A DNA stretch of 6,442 nt. Origin: DASUME01 sp038257655 (GTDB lineage Bacteria; Myxococcota_A; Polyangia; Polyangiales; DASUME01). The number at the start of each line of letters is the position of its first letter. The stretch's first letter is position 1. The notes under the pieces are model-generated. The model was given only the letters and a program-made list of their open reading frames with translations, was not told the DNA's origin and did no database searches. The DNA is taken from assembly GCA_038257655.1 (NCBI GenBank), contig JBBSJC010000477.1, positions 1-6,442 on the forward strand, given 5' to 3'. Shown piece by piece: positions 1-6,307 of the stretch. The translations under genes were made by a program, and so were the position numbers.

Positions 1-668
1 AGCGTGACATCTACCATGCTGGTCAAAATGCTTGGGTTTGCCGCCAAGGTCTCGAGCTCACGTTCCACCCGTTCCGCGGCGACGGGTTCCGGAAAGAAAA
101 TATCTCTCATGACTATGCGCGCGATCAGCCGACTGACACCTCGAAGATGCTCAGCCTGCACCACCCGGCCCGCCGCGCGCATTACAACTCGCCCCCCAGG
201 CAACGACAGCAAGCGATAGGTCCTGTGCGCAGGTGAGCCGAGTGTGGCGAGCGCAACGACTCCCGCCACCCGGTCCGGATATTTCGCAGCCGCGACCTGA
301 GCTACCGCTCCTCCGTGACTGTGTCCGATCAAATACACGGGCTCGGTCCACGATAGGGCGTTCGCCGCGGCGATAGCGTGCTCAGCAAGATGATCGAGCG
401 AGAGGCATTCGGAGTGAGGGCTTGGACGCGGACTTGCTCCGAAGCCCGGCACATCGATCGCCGCCACATCCGCGGCTTCTGCCAGCGCCGACATAAGGTG
501 CTTCCAGTCGTGCATGGGGCCGGGGTTGCCGTGAAGCAACAGACAACGGGGACGTCGAGCGCCGTCATCGTTGCGGGACACCACGGCTCGCACGCGGGTT
601 CCAGTGTCGAGTGTCAGCTCAGTCTCGTCGATGGTCACGTTCCCCCGCGTGCGTATGGTGGCCGTCAT
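1..668 (-). CDS. alpha/beta-fold serine hydrolase, 3' end off the left edge
   Basis: The reading frame is open from an ATG at 668 to position 1, giving 222 codons of an N-terminal and central hydrolase; the C-terminal part with the expected catalytic His is outside the window. An in-frame TAA lies four codons upstream of the ATG, so the start is this ATG or one further in (a GTG at codon 11 is possible); no strong Shine-Dalgarno is seen. What shows the family: the oxyanion-hole loop HGNPG at residues 46-50, the strand-turn DVPGFGAS at 72-79, and the nucleophile elbow GHSHGG at 115-120 with Ser117 as predicted nucleophile. There is no signal peptide, so it is probably cytoplasmic. Ser at the elbow fits an esterase, lipase or ring-cleavage-product hydrolase better than a haloalkane dehalogenase, which would have Asp. 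The substrate is unknown. It shares the lipid operon's strand but is separated from it by 874 bp containing transposon debris, so a joint role is doubtful. Confidence 0.85.
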   Translation of the reverse strand, partial: MTATIRTRGNVTIDETELTLDTGTRVRAVVSRNDDGARRPRCLLLHGNPGPMHDWKHLMSALAEAADVAAIDVPGFGASPRPSPHSECLSLDHLAEHAIAAANALSWTEPVYLIGHSHGGAVAQVAAAKYPDRVAGVVALATLGSPAHRTYRLLSLPGGRVVMRAAGRVVQAEHLRGVSRLIARIVMRDIFFPEPVAAERVERELETLAANPSILTSMVDVT

Positions 669-1134
669 CGGTTGTGCTTATTGTCGACGTACGTTCGTGA
701 CGCAACGCTTTTCCCCGCGTCCGCGCCGTCTTCGTCGTGCGTGTGTGGCGGGTTTGAAAGAGGACTGGGGCAAGAGAGTGTCAGCGAACCGGGCGTGAGC
801 CGCTCCTTCACTGTGTGCCGCACACGTGATTCCAGATGCGAAGCGAACCGTCGCTTGGAAACATGTCTGACCTGCATTCGATGTGCGGACCGCGCTTTGC
901 GACTTGTGCCAGGGTCTGTGATCACAGCGCGCGGCGGGCACGATGGACCTATCGCGCCACGCTCGCGCGTGTGGCAGAGCAGCGCGGCGCTGCTGCGTAG
1001 CGAGTAGGCGGGGGCCGCCCAGGCCAGCCCACCGGCCCAGATCGCGAACGCGTGCGCGGCGCTCGGAACCGCGCGTGCCGCAATGGTAGCGGCGGCGCAC
1101 ACGCGAACACGGCCTTCGGCCCTGTCAGTCTGCT
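669..1134. other. stretch without recognisable gene
   Basis: About 466 bp upstream of the hydrolase start. Frames open here on both strands give Arg/Ala/His-rich translations with no motif, no consistent ribosome binding site and mutual overlap, which is what random GC-rich sequence produces. No tRNA-like or rRNA-like segment was seen. The hydrolase promoter should lie near 680-800, but no convincing -35/-10 pair was found. A perfect 12-bp palindrome, CTGTGATCACAG, sits at 916-927; one of that length is expected by chance in a window this size. Confidence 0.5.
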
Positions 1135-1474
1135 GCATCAGCTAGGCGAACTCACGCACGCGTGCCACATGCACACCCCGCGCAGATGCATAGGAGGGCG
1201 CCGCGTCCCTTTCCAACAAAGCTTCGTGAAATCGAGCATCCTGACGATGCTGACGTACGCAAGGTGATCTCCAATGGGCGCATACGCTGGAAGGGCCATC
1301 TCATCTTCATCAACTCCGCACTCACTGGGGAGCACGTTGCAATCAGCGCACGCAATGCGATCGCTTCGAGTTTCGTTTCGGCCGCTTTAGCTCGCGTTCT
1401 TTGACCTTCGCCGCCCGGAACTTAGTCTTATCCGAACCGAGCGGACGGTTCGCAGAGCCGCGCCGAAGCGCTGA
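1135..1474 (+). pseudogene. decayed C-terminus of an integrase-type (DDE) transposase
   Basis: The plus-strand frame through 1162-1344 reads RAPRPFPTKLREIEHP, then VRKV, IRWKGHLIFI and LTGEHVAI. This is the characteristic tail of IS481-like/integrase-core transposases, where a PRPxP-K-L-x-x-x-EYP segment is followed by a beta-strand pair, (R/K)W-(R/K)G-x-x-(I/L)(F/Y)(I/V), then (A/S)L-x-GE-x-V-(A/G)-(I/L). Just after GEHVAI the likeness moves to the +1 frame. That frame reads RVSFRPL, a TAG stop at 1388-1390, then LAFFDLRRPEL, and ends at a TGA at 1472-1474, resembling the last strands of the same domain. The catalytic domain is not recognisable upstream. It is therefore a frameshifted, truncated relic and not a functional gene. 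No terminal inverted repeats could be fixed. Family assignment rests on remembered consensus, and the left boundary is approximate. Confidence 0.55.
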
Positions 1475-1483
1475 AATCCGTAA

Positions 1484-1497
1484 CCCAGGCTTCTGGG
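1484..1497 (-). terminator. weak hairpin after the operon's last gene
   Basis: CCCAG (1484-1488) and CTGGG (1493-1497) form a 5-bp stem with a 4-nt loop, 45 bp past the stop of the membrane oxygenase gene. Read on the minus strand it is followed by TTACGGATTT, not a clear U-run. The position suits a terminator but the stem is short and the tail poor, so this is only a candidate. Confidence 0.2.
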
Positions 1498-1542
1498 CTG
1501 ATGTGTCACCTAGCTTTTGGTTGCACCCGGGCCAGCGAGCGA

Positions 1543-2751
1543 TCAGTTAGCCCGAGCTGTGACACTACCTGGAGCTGCCATGAGTCGAACGAACCAGAAC
1601 AAGAAAAACATCGCGAACGTAGACGCAAGCCAGGTTACCGGGGAGGAGCTAGTGATGGGCAGGGGTGCGCCAAACAGGAACACGCCTGTTAACAAGAGTC
1701 GTACGGCCTCCAGCCACGGCGCCCAGGTCTGGCGCTCACTTAGGCCAGACCACACCAAGACAGATGTCAAGACCCAGACGCAGGCGATGGTCGCCAACGT
1801 GACGGACATTTCTTCCCACCAGAACATCACACAGGTGGTGACCGTGGAGACGACGAGCAACTGCACCGCGACGTAGGGCAAGAGGCCGGTGGGTAAGCTC
1901 GGGTTGTACTTGACCAGGGTCTGCGATCCCCAACTTGGTCCGTGATCTTTCAGGAGGGTGTCGGGAGAGCCAAACAACACGCGTACGGCATGCATCACAC
2001 CAGGCGCACGCGCGACGGCTGCCTTCAATCGCCACCACTCTGCAAAGTTGGCCCAAAAGGGGTTATAGCTGCGTAGCTGCTCCGTCACACCGTAACGAAC
2101 TTTCTCACCTTCCCTTTCGTAGGTTCCAAAGATCCGGTCCCAGACGGTAAAGATGGCGCCGAAGTTCTTGTCGATGTACTGCGGATTGATTCCGTGATGA
2201 ACGCGATGGGCGGATGGCGTATTGAAGAAGCCCTCCAGTCGCCCGAACGATCCAACTAGCTGCGTGTGCAGCAGGAACTGATAGAGCAAACTGACACCGC
2301 GCGCGGCGGCGTATGTCAGAGGAGGGACGCCAACGAGCGCCAGTGCCAAGTGGAACATGAGCGACGTTATCTCTTCGAGCCATCCTTGGCGCAGAGCGAC
2401 GGCGAGATTGAAATCCTCACTCTGGTGGTGCACCGCGTGCGCCGCCCAGAGAAGATTCACACGATGGCTACTCCGATGCCAAAAGTAGAAGAGAAAGTCA
2501 TAGCCAACGATTCCTATCCACCACACCGCCGTGGAAGACTCCTGCCACGTCAGCAGACGAAACTGATCGTACAGGACCGCGTAGATCCCTAGTTTCGTCG
2601 CAAGCCAAACAACCTGAGAACCGATGCCGCATGAAAGGTCGGCGATCATCGCTTCTGGGCGGTAGACGAGGCGCCCCTGGCGCATGCTGATCCATAGTTC
2701 GAGAAAGATCATCATGAAGAAAACTGGTACAGCCCAAGCGACCAAGTGCAT
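1543..2751 (-). CDS. AGMO/TMEM195-like membrane di-iron oxygenase (fatty acid hydroxylase superfamily)
   Basis: A 402-aa integral membrane protein starting at the ATG at 2751, chosen because GGAGGG lies 6 nt upstream; the frame opens further upstream but without such a site. Histidine boxes: HRSSH at 92-96, HAVHH at 105-109 and HRVHH at 182-186, with His162 between them, the metal-ligand pattern of the fatty acid hydroxylase/sterol desaturase superfamily. Segments such as HHQSEDFNLAVALRQ (108-122), FFNTPSAHRVHHG (175-187) and IDKNFGAIF..WDRIFGTYE (193-212) match, from memory, human alkylglycerol monooxygenase (AGMO) nearly residue for residue. The extra C-terminal hydrophobic helices (roughly 290-395) and ~400-aa length also fit AGMO and not the shorter C4-hydroxylases. 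AGMO oxidises the carbon next to an ether bond using tetrahydrobiopterin. In this operon the substrate may instead be a sphingoid base, ceramide or ether lipid; that is inference. It is the last gene, 72 bp after the reductase, and probably acts in the inner membrane. Confidence 0.9.
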   Translation of the reverse strand: MHLVAWAVPVFFMMIFLELWISMRQGRLVYRPEAMIADLSCGIGSQVVWLATKLGIYAVLYDQFRLLTWQESSTAVWWIGIVGYDFLFYFWHRSSHRVNLLWAAHAVHHQSEDFNLAVALRQGWLEEITSLMFHLALALVGVPPLTYAAARGVSLLYQFLLHTQLVGSFGRLEGFFNTPSAHRVHHGINPQYIDKNFGAIFTVWDRIFGTYEREGEKVRYGVTEQLRSYNPFWANFAEWWRLKAAVARAPGVMHAVRVLFGSPDTLLKDHGPSWGSQTLVKYNPSLPTGLLPYVAVQLLVVSTVTTCVMFWWEEMSVTLATIACVWVLTSVLVWSGLSERQTWAPWLEAVRLLLTGVFLFGAPLPITSSSPVTWLASTFAMFFLFWFVRLMAAPGSVTARAN

Positions 2752-2757
2752 AACACA

Positions 2758-2763
2758 CCCTCC
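2758..2763 (-). promoter_or_regulatory. strong ribosome binding site of the membrane oxygenase
   Basis: GGAGGG on the minus strand, 6 nt before the ATG at 2751. It fixes the start 24 codons inside the longest open frame and gives this gene independent translation initiation, unlike the overlapping genes upstream of it. Confidence 0.8.
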
Positions 2764-2823
2764 AAATTGGTTTTCCGGAACCGAACAGGAATACAGAAGA
2801 CGCGCGCATCGGGGACGGAACAC

Positions 2824-3657
2824 TCAGACCGTGCTTACGCGACGCACCTTGCGAACTGTCGCATCGAGGTTTGCCCGAACCAGGCCCGGAAACAGCCGCT
2901 TCACCCAGCAAGTAAAGCGGGCAGCACGCCCGGGTATGATGACGAACGCTCCCGTGCCTAGCGCTTCGAGCGCGAAGTGGGCGACCTCGTCCGGGCTCAA
3001 CACGCTTGCCCCGCTCGAGATCGCCGCCGTCTCGGGTGGCCGCATCTTACGCTCTTCGCTGAGCCCTGGTGTGAGCGTATCAGGCGGACACAGGACGGCG
3101 ACACGCACTCCGGATCCGACGAGCTCGCTTCTCAGCGACTCTGCAAAACCGACTATCGCGAACTTAGAGGCCGCATAGGCCGTATAGCCATACAAGCCGA
3201 CGAAGCCTGCAACGGAAGCAGTAGGTACAATGACACCTCCCGACTCGCGCATCCAGGGCACCACCGCCTGCGCTACGTTCCAAACGCCGAAGAAGTTTAG
3301 CGCCATGACCTCCTGCGCCATCGCCGGAGAAATGTCTGCAAACGCAGCGGGGCGACAGCTCCCCGAGCAAACGAAGACAACCTCGGGAGGTCGTCCGAGC
3401 TCGGACACGATTTTCGCGATAACCTCCTGGGTTTTGTCTGGATCGGTAACGTCAGCACAGTGGGCGTGGACCTGCTGGTTCGCAAAGCGCCGCGATGACG
3501 AAAGCTCTAAACTCGCACCCTCCAACGCCGGGCGCCCTCGCGCCACGATGGCGACGTCAGCTCCGCGTGAGACCAGTTGCTGCGCGAGCGCGCGACCGAT
3601 GCCCTTGGAACCACCGATAACGAGGCAGGCCCGCCCCCGAAAGTCTCGAACTCGCAT
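2824..3657 (-). CDS. 3-ketodihydrosphingosine reductase-like short-chain dehydrogenase (KDSR/TSC10 type)
   Basis: A 277-aa classical SDR. The cofactor loop GGSKGIG is at 15-21, and Arg40 after the second strand (VAR) favours NADPH. Asn121 and the triad Ser148, Tyr161, Lys165 (YAASK) are all present, so it should be active. What separates it from generic SDRs is the stretch after the active site: PPDTLTPG at 191-198, a Glu-Glu pair, P-x-ET at 207-210, then ISSGASVLSPDEVA. This parallels, from memory, human KDSR (PPDTDTPG, P-x-ET, ISE..SVCKPEQVA). The GLYGYTAYAASKFAI segment also matches KDSR. KDSR reduces 3-ketodihydrosphingosine to dihydrosphingosine. The eukaryotic enzyme is membrane-attached; here the C-terminus is Arg/Lys-rich with some hydrophobic positions but no clear membrane span. 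Its ATG overlaps the stop of the acyltransferase gene by one base (TGATG) with no good Shine-Dalgarno, so it is probably translated by coupling. One difference: the usual NAG motif after strand 4 reads C-S-G (97-99). Confidence 0.87.
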   Translation of the reverse strand: MRVRDFRGRACLVIGGSKGIGRALAQQLVSRGADVAIVARGRPALEGASLELSSSRRFANQQVHAHCADVTDPDKTQEVIAKIVSELGRPPEVVFVCSGSCRPAAFADISPAMAQEVMALNFFGVWNVAQAVVPWMRESGGVIVPTASVAGFVGLYGYTAYAASKFAIVGFAESLRSELVGSGVRVAVLCPPDTLTPGLSEERKMRPPETAAISSGASVLSPDEVAHFALEALGTGAFVIIPGRAARFTCWVKRLFPGLVRANLDATVRKVRRVSTV

Positions 3658-4976
3658 CAGCAGGCGCCCGGGATAGCTGGGTTGCTCTCGAGCTTCCGAT
3701 CCGCAGCATCACGTAGCGGCACCTGCTCGACGTTGAAGATGCTGCGGCGTTCGAGCGGGAGGCATGGAGGGAATAGATGGGCATCCAACAAGCGAAGTGG
3801 CCACAGCCATATGCCGACGCCGCGATAGTAGAAGTCGAGCGGCTCTTGAAAAGCGCCGAGGCGCTCTTTGAAGCTGTCTGCAGTCGACCCCATGTGAATA
3901 CTCTTGGGGTTCAGAGCCAGCGCATAGCGGAGGTCCTCGACCATCAAATTGAAGTAAATGCCGCAATCCTCATTGAGCTCGTAGTCAAAGCCGCAGAACA
4001 AGTTGTAGTACTTGCCCTCGTACATCGCGCCGCAGATGAAGCCGACGACTACGTCATCACGATAGGCAAACGTGAAGTGGATATGCTCGGGAAACTCCCG
4101 GCACAGACCACGGAAGAACTCCGCAGGGAGGTACTCGAGCCCCGCCTTGGCCCGCGCTCGAACCTGCATGTAGAGCTTGTGGACTTCGTCGGTGTACGCT
4201 TGTTGGGCAGTAGCAGCATCGTCGACGACACGAATCTGAAGGCCCGAAGCACGGAACTTCTTGATCGTACGCCGCAGTTGGTTGCGATAGCGGGAACGCA
4301 GGCCAACCTCGAACGCTTCGAACGACCCGTAACGCATGTCGAAGTAGTTGTCTGGAAGGCTATCTGCACGTCGATAGCCGACCCGCAGGAGCCCCTGGAG
4401 CTCATCGCGACGCTCCTGGAGAAACTCCTTGAACACCACTAATTGCGCTCGAAACTCGCCCGCGTGCTCGCGCATCGCCCCGGCCACGCAGGCAAGCGCA
4501 GCCTCCGTATCCGTTGTCTTCGATATGCGCAGCGTGTTTCCGCCCGCGGTCGGGGCGTGCCCGCAAATGCTCACGCGAACCGTCAGAAAGGAAGGAAAGA
4601 CTTTACGTACGGCTTGCGCAACAGACTTGAGCCAGGAGCTCGAGAACATGAGCGGGTCGACCTGTAGCAAGACCACGACAGCAGCAGCAGCTGGCCGACC
4701 CTTGTCGTACATGACGAGCGCGCGAGGACGCATTTCGGGCATCGTGCGCTCCACGCAGCGCAGTAGCGGCAGGCTCATATCCCAGTCGACGTGTCCGTCC
4801 TGAGCTGCCTTCCAGTCTTCCTCAGGAATGCTGTCAACGCTCTCAAACCATACACACGAGAGTGCGGCGGATGATTCGACCGGCCTGACGCTAGACTTCT
4901 GCCACGAAACGAGCTCGTCACGACCGCTCTGGAGGGAAGCAACTTGCCGCAGCTCTCGCTCGCCCAGGGATGTCAC
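3657..4976 (-). CDS. GNAT/FemAB-like N-acyltransferase, candidate bacterial ceramide synthase
   Basis: 439 aa from the GTG at 4976. This start is chosen because GTG overlaps the TGA of the preceding gene (GTGA) and GGAGG lies 4 nt upstream. The frame stays open a further 86 codons, but that part is Arg/His-rich sequence antiparallel to nothing recognisable and lies inside the upstream gene. The protein looks like two tandem GNAT-type halves, as in FemAB-like and Acetyltransf_6 proteins. The basic segment RYRNQLRRTIKKF (229-241) is typical of these families. The C-terminal half carries FTFAYRDDVVVGFICGAMY, then a tyrosine-rich strand (YYNLFCGFDYEL) and, near the end, SFKERLGAFQEPLDFYYRG. No transmembrane segment or signal peptide is evident. 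Known: the reported Caulobacter ceramide synthase is a GNAT-fold acyltransferase unrelated to eukaryotic TLC-domain enzymes. Inference: lying between a long-chain-base synthase and a KDSR-like reductase, it N-acylates the sphingoid base. It could instead attach another acyl or aminoacyl group; sequence alone does not fix the donor. Confidence 0.8.
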   Translation of the reverse strand: MTSLGERELRQVASLQSGRDELVSWQKSSVRPVESSAALSCVWFESVDSIPEEDWKAAQDGHVDWDMSLPLLRCVERTMPEMRPRALVMYDKGRPAAAAVVVLLQVDPLMFSSSWLKSVAQAVRKVFPSFLTVRVSICGHAPTAGGNTLRISKTTDTEAALACVAGAMREHAGEFRAQLVVFKEFLQERRDELQGLLRVGYRRADSLPDNYFDMRYGSFEAFEVGLRSRYRNQLRRTIKKFRASGLQIRVVDDAATAQQAYTDEVHKLYMQVRARAKAGLEYLPAEFFRGLCREFPEHIHFTFAYRDDVVVGFICGAMYEGKYYNLFCGFDYELNEDCGIYFNLMVEDLRYALALNPKSIHMGSTADSFKERLGAFQEPLDFYYRGVGIWLWPLRLLDAHLFPPCLPLERRSIFNVEQVPLRDAADRKLESNPAIPGAC

Positions 4977-6307
4977 GCATCCTCCGCGTCGATCGCCACG
5001 ATAACGGAGGAGGGGTGCGAAAGGCCGCGCGAAGGCACGTCTGAGTGTCGCTCGAGTACAGGAGGTGTACCGGGAATAATTCCGATGCGCCGCCCGGCTG
5101 CGCAGAGAACCTCCACCACCCTTGTGATGTCCGCGGCCGTGTGCTCGGACGTTACGTTGATCCGCAACCTGCTCGCGGACCGAGCGACTGCCGGGTAGAG
5201 CACGGGAAGGATGATGAGGCCCTGTTCCTGACACGCTTTCACCATCTCTAGCGTGCGCCTCTCGTCGCCGATGATGACGGGTACGATCGCGGTCTCGGTG
5301 CGTCCCAGATCAAAACCAAGACTTCGGAGAGCCGAAGTAAAGGTAGTGACATTTTCCTGGAGACGGCTGCGACGCTCGTTGCCCTCCTCCTCGAGGACCT
5401 CCAGTGCAGCGAGGATGGCAGCAGCCGTGGGTGGTGCCATCGCGGCGCTGAACACGAACCCTCGTGCCTCGTGCCGCAGTAGGTCCACCAACCCTCGATC
5501 GCCCGCGACGAACCCGCCCGTGCCTGGCAATGTCTTGGAGAGCGTCCCCATCTTGACGTCGACGACGCCCGGCATGCCGAAGTGGTCCTCGATACCGAGT
5601 CCCCGCGGCCCCAGCACGCCGAAGCTGTGCGCCTCGTCGACCATCAGCATCGCGCCGTGCCTACGACAGATATCTACTACGGCGGGCAGATCGAGAATGT
5701 CGCCATCCATCGAGAACACACCGTCGACAACCACCAACCTCGTCCCTTGCTCTGGCAGATCGGCGAGGCGGCGCTCCAGGAACGCGAGGTTGTTGTGTGG
5801 AAAGCGGCGGACCGTCGCACCGGAAAGCAGGCACCCGTCGACGATCGAAGCGTGATTTGCGGTGTCCGACAGTACGAAATCACCTTCGCCCACCAGCGTG
5901 CTGATCGTGGCAAGGTTTGTGACGTAGCCGCTTGTGAAGGTGATCGCGTCCTCACGTCCTGACCAGGCCGCAAGCCGGCGTTCTAGCTGCAGGTGAAGGT
6001 CCAGTGTCCCTCCCAGAATGCGCACGCCGTGCGTGCCAGTACCATATCGAGCCGCAGCGCGCTGAGCCGCCTCGGCGACGCGAGGATGTTTGAGAAGCCC
6101 GAGATAGCTGTAGGTCGCGAGCATGAGACGGCGCTCGCCTTCCACATACACATTGGCCCCTTCCAGGCCCTCGACCGGCTGGAAGTAATGATAATAGTTC
6201 CCGGCCTCCAGCAAGGCGCGGCGCGCCTGCAGCTCCTCGACCCTCCTCTCGAGCTTGACGGCCAATCCTTGACTACGAGCGATACTCTTAGCTCCCTGAA
6301 CTCGCAT
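4973..6307 (-). CDS. alpha-oxoamine synthase, serine palmitoyltransferase-type (PLP-dependent)
   Basis: 444 aa, fold-type I aminotransferase superfamily. These enzymes condense an amino acid with an acyl thioester, with loss of CO2, to a 2-amino-3-ketone. Landmarks in order: YSYLGL (66-71), YGTGTHGVRILGGT (88-101), NHASIVDG (151-158) with His152 expected to stack on PLP, VFSMDGD (197-203), DEAHSFG (224-230), and GTLSK (254-258) with Lys258 as the Schiff-base lysine. Then RLRINVTSEHT follows, with Arg382 expected to hold the substrate carboxylate. Length and motifs suit serine palmitoyltransferase or 2-amino-3-ketobutyrate/8-amino-7-oxononanoate-type synthases. The neighbours (acyl ligase upstream, ketoreductase and acyltransferase downstream) favour long-chain-base synthesis over biotin synthesis. 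An N-terminal extension of about 45 residues and a tail after about 415 flank the core. AAGGGAG 8 nt before the ATG supports the start. The sequence after the lysine (SKTLPGTGG) has Pro where serine palmitoyltransferases usually have Gly or Ala, so amino acid specificity is open. Confidence 0.9.
   Translation of the reverse strand: MRVQGAKSIARSQGLAVKLERRVEELQARRALLEAGNYYHYFQPVEGLEGANVYVEGERRLMLATYSYLGLLKHPRVAEAAQRAAARYGTGTHGVRILGGTLDLHLQLERRLAAWSGREDAITFTSGYVTNLATISTLVGEGDFVLSDTANHASIVDGCLLSGATVRRFPHNNLAFLERRLADLPEQGTRLVVVDGVFSMDGDILDLPAVVDICRRHGAMLMVDEAHSFGVLGPRGLGIEDHFGMPGVVDVKMGTLSKTLPGTGGFVAGDRGLVDLLRHEARGFVFSAAMAPPTAAAILAALEVLEEEGNERRSRLQENVTTFTSALRSLGFDLGRTETAIVPVIIGDERRTLEMVKACQEQGLIILPVLYPAVARSASRLRINVTSEHTAADITRVVEVLCAAGRRIGIIPGTPPVLERHSDVPSRGLSHPSSVIVAIDAEDA
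4981..4985 (-). promoter_or_regulatory. ribosome binding site deciding the GTG start of the acyltransferase
   Basis: GGAGG on the minus strand, 4 nt before the GTG at 4976 and inside the last codons of the alpha-oxoamine synthase. With the GTGA stop/start overlap it argues for the 439-aa form over a longer one. Confidence 0.6.

Noticed and set aside
561..670. Ten-base direct repeat GCCGTCATCG at 561-570 and 661-670
   Set aside because: Both copies are within or at the start of the hydrolase coding sequence, with no further copies or extended likeness; chance is sufficient.
916..927. Perfect palindrome CTGTGATCACAG as a regulator site
   Set aside because: A 12-bp palindrome is expected about once or twice by chance in this window; it lacks the spacer of a CRP site and no promoter is evident next to it.
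378..1007. 209-codon plus-strand open frame
   Set aside because: Its first half is antisense to the alpha/beta hydrolase, whose motifs are clear, and its product matches nothing recognisable.
665..1138. 157-codon minus-strand open frame with an Ala-rich, mildly hydrophobic start
   Set aside because: It overlaps the hydrolase start, has Arg/His/Ser-rich composition without motif, competes with other frames over the same bases and has no ribosome binding site; typical of chance in GC-rich DNA.
1501..1533. TGTCACC and TGCACC motifs as possible IS terminal repeat beside the transposase relic
   Set aside because: They faintly resemble IS481-type ends but no matching inverted copy was found on the other side, so an element boundary cannot be claimed.
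2769..2782. Small inverted repeat GGTT...AACC in the gap before the oxygenase
   Set aside because: A 4-bp stem is too short to support a terminator or regulatory hairpin.
3777..4442. 221-codon plus-strand open frame opposite the acyltransferase
   Set aside because: It mirrors the codon structure of the acyltransferase on the other strand; the minus-strand product carries the family motifs.
4977..5234. 86-codon N-terminal extension of the acyltransferase
   Set aside because: It lies wholly within the oxoamine synthase gene, is Arg/His/Gly-rich, and the GTGA overlap with GGAGG gives a better start at 4976.
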